Below are positions 59,902 through 64,000 of a DNA stretch of 64,000 bases, in pieces (position 1 is the first letter of the stretch; each line of letters begins with the position of its first letter). The stretch lies in contig CAIJLX010000051.1 of the NCBI GenBank assembly GCA_903821695.1, forward strand, positions 1 to 64,000, given 5' to 3'. A program made the position numbers and the translations under genes. The notes beneath the pieces are model-generated. The model was not told the origin of the DNA. It searched no databases and worked only from the letters and a program-made list of their open reading frames with translations. Source of the DNA: an uncultured Alphaproteobacteria bacterium (lineage in GTDB: Bacteria; Pseudomonadota; Alphaproteobacteria; Rickettsiales; CAIJLX01).

Positions 59902-60717
59902 TTACCTCACATGCACCAAGGTTCTGTTGGAAATGTAGGGCAACATGTTGTTCTCAAACATTTTTTTAGTTAACATTTCTTCTGTCTTTACATCCGTCAG
60001 ATCCCAATATTCCAGACCCAATACACCCACTGCTGGCGCTTTTGCCTTCGCTTTATATAAATAATTGAGGGCATAATCCTGCTCCTCCTTACTTCTTAAT
60101 ATATGTTTTTGCTGGGCTGGATCGAAGTTAGTAAACGTACTTTCGGCCAATACATAGTTTAGCATCGGCGCGGTTTCTTCTAACACATGGTAGCCTCGGT
60201 TCTGGATAAGAAGCAAATGCGGGTATGCTTCCCGAATGGCCTTTACCAGCTGCACCGCTGCTTTTTCCATGCCTGGCTTTTGCTCTTCCAGAGCCACCGG
60301 GCTATCTAACGTATCAAACATTAATCCTGCAAAACCTCGTTGTATCAACGGTGGAATTACTTCTTCTAATAACATTTTCTGCCAAAGCGGGTTGCGGATA
60401 TCAACCACATAACTGCCCGGCCAATGTGGGTTTTCCTGTAGCAGTAGCCCTTCTGCTTTTGCATGCTGATACCACGGGTCGTTCACTGTAATTTCGCCCA
60501 AGCTCACATAACCCACCACCTGCGTATCGTTTTTGATCAGTCTTTTCAGGCTAAAGGGATATAGCCGGTCTAGCACCACCAACTTATAGGATGTAAAAAC
60601 CTTCGGTTTTGCGGTATCACCATAATACACCGCCCAGCCAGTCGGTTTTTGGCAGGACGTTGTAAAAACCAGCAGGACGGCCCACAATAACCCATTGATA
60701 TATAAACGAAAGTTCAT
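59902..60717 (-). CDS. pelA: PelA-like glycoside hydrolase (GH114 type), lipoprotein
   Basis: 271 aa. Signal peptide with lipobox TTSC (Cys 22), then one TIM-barrel hydrolase domain like the N-terminal part of PelA. Motifs WAVYYGD, VGYVSLGE, GLMFDTLDS (acid residues at 134-138) and AEST (Glu 192) fit an endo-alpha-1,4-N-acetylgalactosaminidase. The deacetylase part of full PelA (about 950 aa) is missing. It heads the operon, so I name it by context and domain. Confidence 0.85.
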   Translation of the reverse strand: MNFRLYINGLLWAVLLVFTTSCQKPTGWAVYYGDTAKPKVFTSYKLVVLDRLYPFSLKRLIKNDTQVVGYVSLGEITVNDPWYQHAKAEGLLLQENPHWPGSYVVDIRNPLWQKMLLEEVIPPLIQRGFAGLMFDTLDSPVALEEQKPGMEKAAVQLVKAIREAYPHLLLIQNRGYHVLEETAPMLNYVLAESTFTNFDPAQQKHILRSKEEQDYALNYLYKAKAKAPAVGVLGLEYWDLTDVKTEEMLTKKMFENNMLPYISNRTLVHVR

Positions 60718-60719
60718 CT

Positions 60720-61373
60720 ATGAAGCATATCATTACTTTCATCATTTTTACAGGGGTTTTACTGTTCCTTTTGTGGCGCGCCTTCCCCGAGGTCGAAATC
60801 ACGCAAAACGACATGGGCACCATCGTCCAATTGCTATTAGTCGGCAGCATGTTGAGCGGCTCGGTGCTGCTACTTTTCCGCCAAAACTTAGGCAAAGGCT
60901 TTCATTACGCCGTGATCTGGCTCACCTTGGGCTTCGCCTGCGTTGTCTTCTATAGCGGCAAAAACGTGATCCTCGCGAGCCTCCTTCCCGGTCATGCCAC
61001 TCAAGGCGAAACCATTACCATCCGCGCCGCCACTGATGGCCATTTTTACCTGGTCGCCGAGGTCAACGGCAAACCCATCCGCTTCATGATTGATACCGGC
61101 GCCTCAACTCTCTTTATTCCCCTACGCACCGCGCAAAGACTGGGCGTTTCGCTCGAAGACCTCGCCTATACCCAAAGCTTCCAAACTGCCAACGGCCAAA
61201 CCTATGGCGCGCCCACTACTTTGAGCACCGTCAAAATCGGCAGCCATGTATTCACTGATGTCCCGGCCTATATCAACCAAGGCGAATCCCTCACCCCACT
61301 CATGGGCATACGCTTCCTAGATAGAGCTAAGTCCTTGGAAATCAAAGGAGATGAGCTGATTATACATTTTTAA
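60720..61373 (+). CDS. Retropepsin-like aspartic protease, membrane-anchored
   Basis: 217 aa of the TIGR02281-type clan AA. Three N-terminal spans (about 3-20, 35-53, 64-80), then a periplasmic single-domain protease with DTGAST (125-130). Retropepsins work as dimers. Divergent from pelA with a 2-base gap, so their control regions overlap each other's genes. Confidence 0.88.
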   Translation: MKHIITFIIFTGVLLFLLWRAFPEVEITQNDMGTIVQLLLVGSMLSGSVLLLFRQNLGKGFHYAVIWLTLGFACVVFYSGKNVILASLLPGHATQGETITIRAATDGHFYLVAEVNGKPIRFMIDTGASTLFIPLRTAQRLGVSLEDLAYTQSFQTANGQTYGAPTTLSTVKIGSHVFTDVPAYINQGESLTPLMGIRFLDRAKSLEIKGDELIIHF

Positions 61374-61377
61374 CCTC

Positions 61378-61406
61378 CGATTTCTCACTTGCGCTCGGAA
61401 TGACAA
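61378..61406. repeat. Half copy of a dispersed hairpin repeat
   Basis: GATTTCTCACT...CGGAATGAC matches the right arm of the hairpin element at 22277-22346 in most positions. Without its other arm. Confidence 0.6.
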
Positions 61407-61427
61407 ATTATAAAATACCGCACTTAT

Positions 61428-63025
<1,598 letters not shown>

Positions 63026-63059
63026 TGAAAATTATACCATCCTCCTGTATTATTAGGGA

Positions 63060-63752
63060 ATGGTAAGGATCACTTCAGATAAAGCGGCTGAGTTACTTTT
63101 TGCTGGAATACCCCATTTTGATTTTAAAAAAGGGATCGGTCCTACTGGAGATCCTGAACTTAGCGCGAATTTAGGCAAAGAAGGAACTCTGCTTGGCACA
63201 GTATGTTATGGACTAGGCCGTCCGGTAGAGCACGGCAAGCTACACATGTATGCAGAAATTTTTATTAAAGAAACTGTGCAAGGTTTGGGTCTGGGAAGAG
63301 AGTTATTGTGTAATCTTATTGATTATACTCAGGCTCGTGCTGCAGATAAGCTCGAATTTTACGCTTTGGAGGCTGGAACTTATGCGTGGTTGCGAATGGG
63401 ATTTTTGCCAACAAGAGAAGATTTTGGTTTTTTAAAAGAACACCTTAACGAACAAAAGCAAATACTCGATCTAACACCCGCCGAAACAGAAATCGTAGAC
63501 GCCATCTGTCTTAGTAAGAAACCAGAAGCAGTACGTATGCTGTTTGGACTAACATCCTCGGACAACACAACAAGTATTGCTTGGCAATTGTTATGGGATA
63601 CCGAATATTATTTGCAGCTCAATCTTAAAAATCCTGAATCGATGCGGATATTCAGTGAATATACAGGCTGGAAAGATCGGGAGCGGAATATAATATCACA
63701 GCGTTGGGTAGATGCTATCAGCAAAATTCAGCAAGAAGGGAGACAAAAATGA
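63060..63752 (+). CDS. GNAT-like acetyltransferase with C-terminal extension
   Basis: 230 aa. The acetyl-CoA loop VQGLGLGRELL (about 79-89) and a following FYALEAGTYAWLRMGFLP strand-helix fit a GNAT fold. The last 90 residues are not GNAT and unrecognised. Substrate unknown. AT-richer than guaB. Its stop overlaps the next ATG. Confidence 0.6.
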   Translation: MVRITSDKAAELLFAGIPHFDFKKGIGPTGDPELSANLGKEGTLLGTVCYGLGRPVEHGKLHMYAEIFIKETVQGLGLGRELLCNLIDYTQARAADKLEFYALEAGTYAWLRMGFLPTREDFGFLKEHLNEQKQILDLTPAETEIVDAICLSKKPEAVRMLFGLTSSDNTTSIAWQLLWDTEYYLQLNLKNPESMRIFSEYTGWKDRERNIISQRWVDAISKIQQEGRQK

Positions 63753-63928
63753 AGCGGCTAGAACAAGCATTAGTCGAAGAAGCCGAGCGGATGCAGGCAA
63801 AATTGCCAGAGCTGCATTACCAGGCTATTCTTCCTGCGATTTACGAAGCACAAAAACATTATATTGCAGATAAAATAATCGAATCTGCATTCGGCATTAC
63901 ATTAAAACCCGAAGATAGACGCAGTTAA
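63749..63928 (+). CDS. Small helical protein coupled to the GNAT gene
   Basis: 59 aa from ATG 63749, which overlaps the previous stop as ATGA, with GGGAG before it. MKRLEQALVEEAERMQAKLP then YQAILPAIYEAQKHYIADKI; all helix. No family recognised; the coupling suggests a partner of the acetyltransferase. Confidence 0.6.
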   Translation: MKRLEQALVEEAERMQAKLPELHYQAILPAIYEAQKHYIADKIIESAFGITLKPEDRRS

Positions 63929-63931
63929 CTA

Positions 63932-64000
63932 TTAAAGCGGCAGCAGACTTTCCACGCGTCTGCTAGCAACCATCAAGATTGCCGTATCAATATATTCCAG
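63932..64000 (-). CDS. 3' end of an unidentified gene (runs off the window)
   Basis: Minus strand frame open from 64000 to TAA 63932-63934, giving the 22-residue end LEYIDTAILMVASRRVESLL plus Pro-Leu. Too short to identify, and could be chance. Confidence 0.35.
   Translation of the reverse strand: MEYIDTAILMVASRRVESLLPL

Overview
The window is a 64 kb piece of a Gram-negative alphaproteobacterial chromosome. Evidence for the class is a DUF1476-type F1-ATPase inhibitor (zeta) gene, a one-lipoyl-domain pdhA-pdhB-pdhC-lpdA cluster, and separate purC and purS. Outer-membrane genes (lpxC, bamD, a PagL-like deacylase, a Pel secretion porin) show a Gram-negative envelope. I cannot place it below class; the mix would fit a little-studied lineage.

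Region 1 (1-7.67 kb) is a genomic island. It holds the 5' end of an IS630-type transposase, a response-regulator/ATPase gene cut at its 5' end beside that IS, several AT-richer orphan genes, a lone patatin-like phospholipase, an iteron-like repeat cluster next to a DnaA box, an AlpA/excisionase-like regulator with a palindromic promoter, and a tyrosine recombinase lying against the 3' end of tRNA-Thr(TGT). Integration into that tRNA explains the right border; the left border is outside the window.

Region 2 (7.7-22.3 kb) is mostly core: pagL-like and aspartoacylase-like genes, manC, purC-purS, the ATPase zeta gene, hflX, nnrD, lpxC, then a tight bamD-recN-ligA-aminopeptidase run. Two hairpin-forming dispersed repeats lie here and a related half copy sits near 61.4 kb.

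Region 3 (22.3-37 kb) has an oxidative-stress locus (oxyR-yqgE divergent from ahpC-ahpD, with a near-consensus OxyR site between), a cyanophycinase-like gene, a ccmDEFGH cytochrome c maturation cluster (ccmD is only 42 aa), a trypsin-like protease, mutS, maeB, rpsT and a glycerophosphodiesterase.

Region 4 (37-49.9 kb) has the pyruvate dehydrogenase operon with two 38-aa lipoprotein genes (one entericidin-like) between pdhB and pdhC and a methyltransferase before lpdA. It is followed by a methionine-salvage operon, mtnB-mtnD-(mtnC::mtnK fusion)-mtnA, then a degenerate receiver-like pair, ispH, a DUF486 membrane gene and an ORF broken by an in-frame TAG.

Region 5 (49.9-60.7 kb) is a Pel exopolysaccharide operon, pelA(hydrolase only)-pelB-pelD-pelE-pelF-pelG. 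It lacks pelC and the PelA deacetylase part. The end of the window has a retropepsin-like protease, tRNA-Pro(CGG), guaB, a GNAT-like gene with a small coupled partner, and the 3' tip of one more gene.
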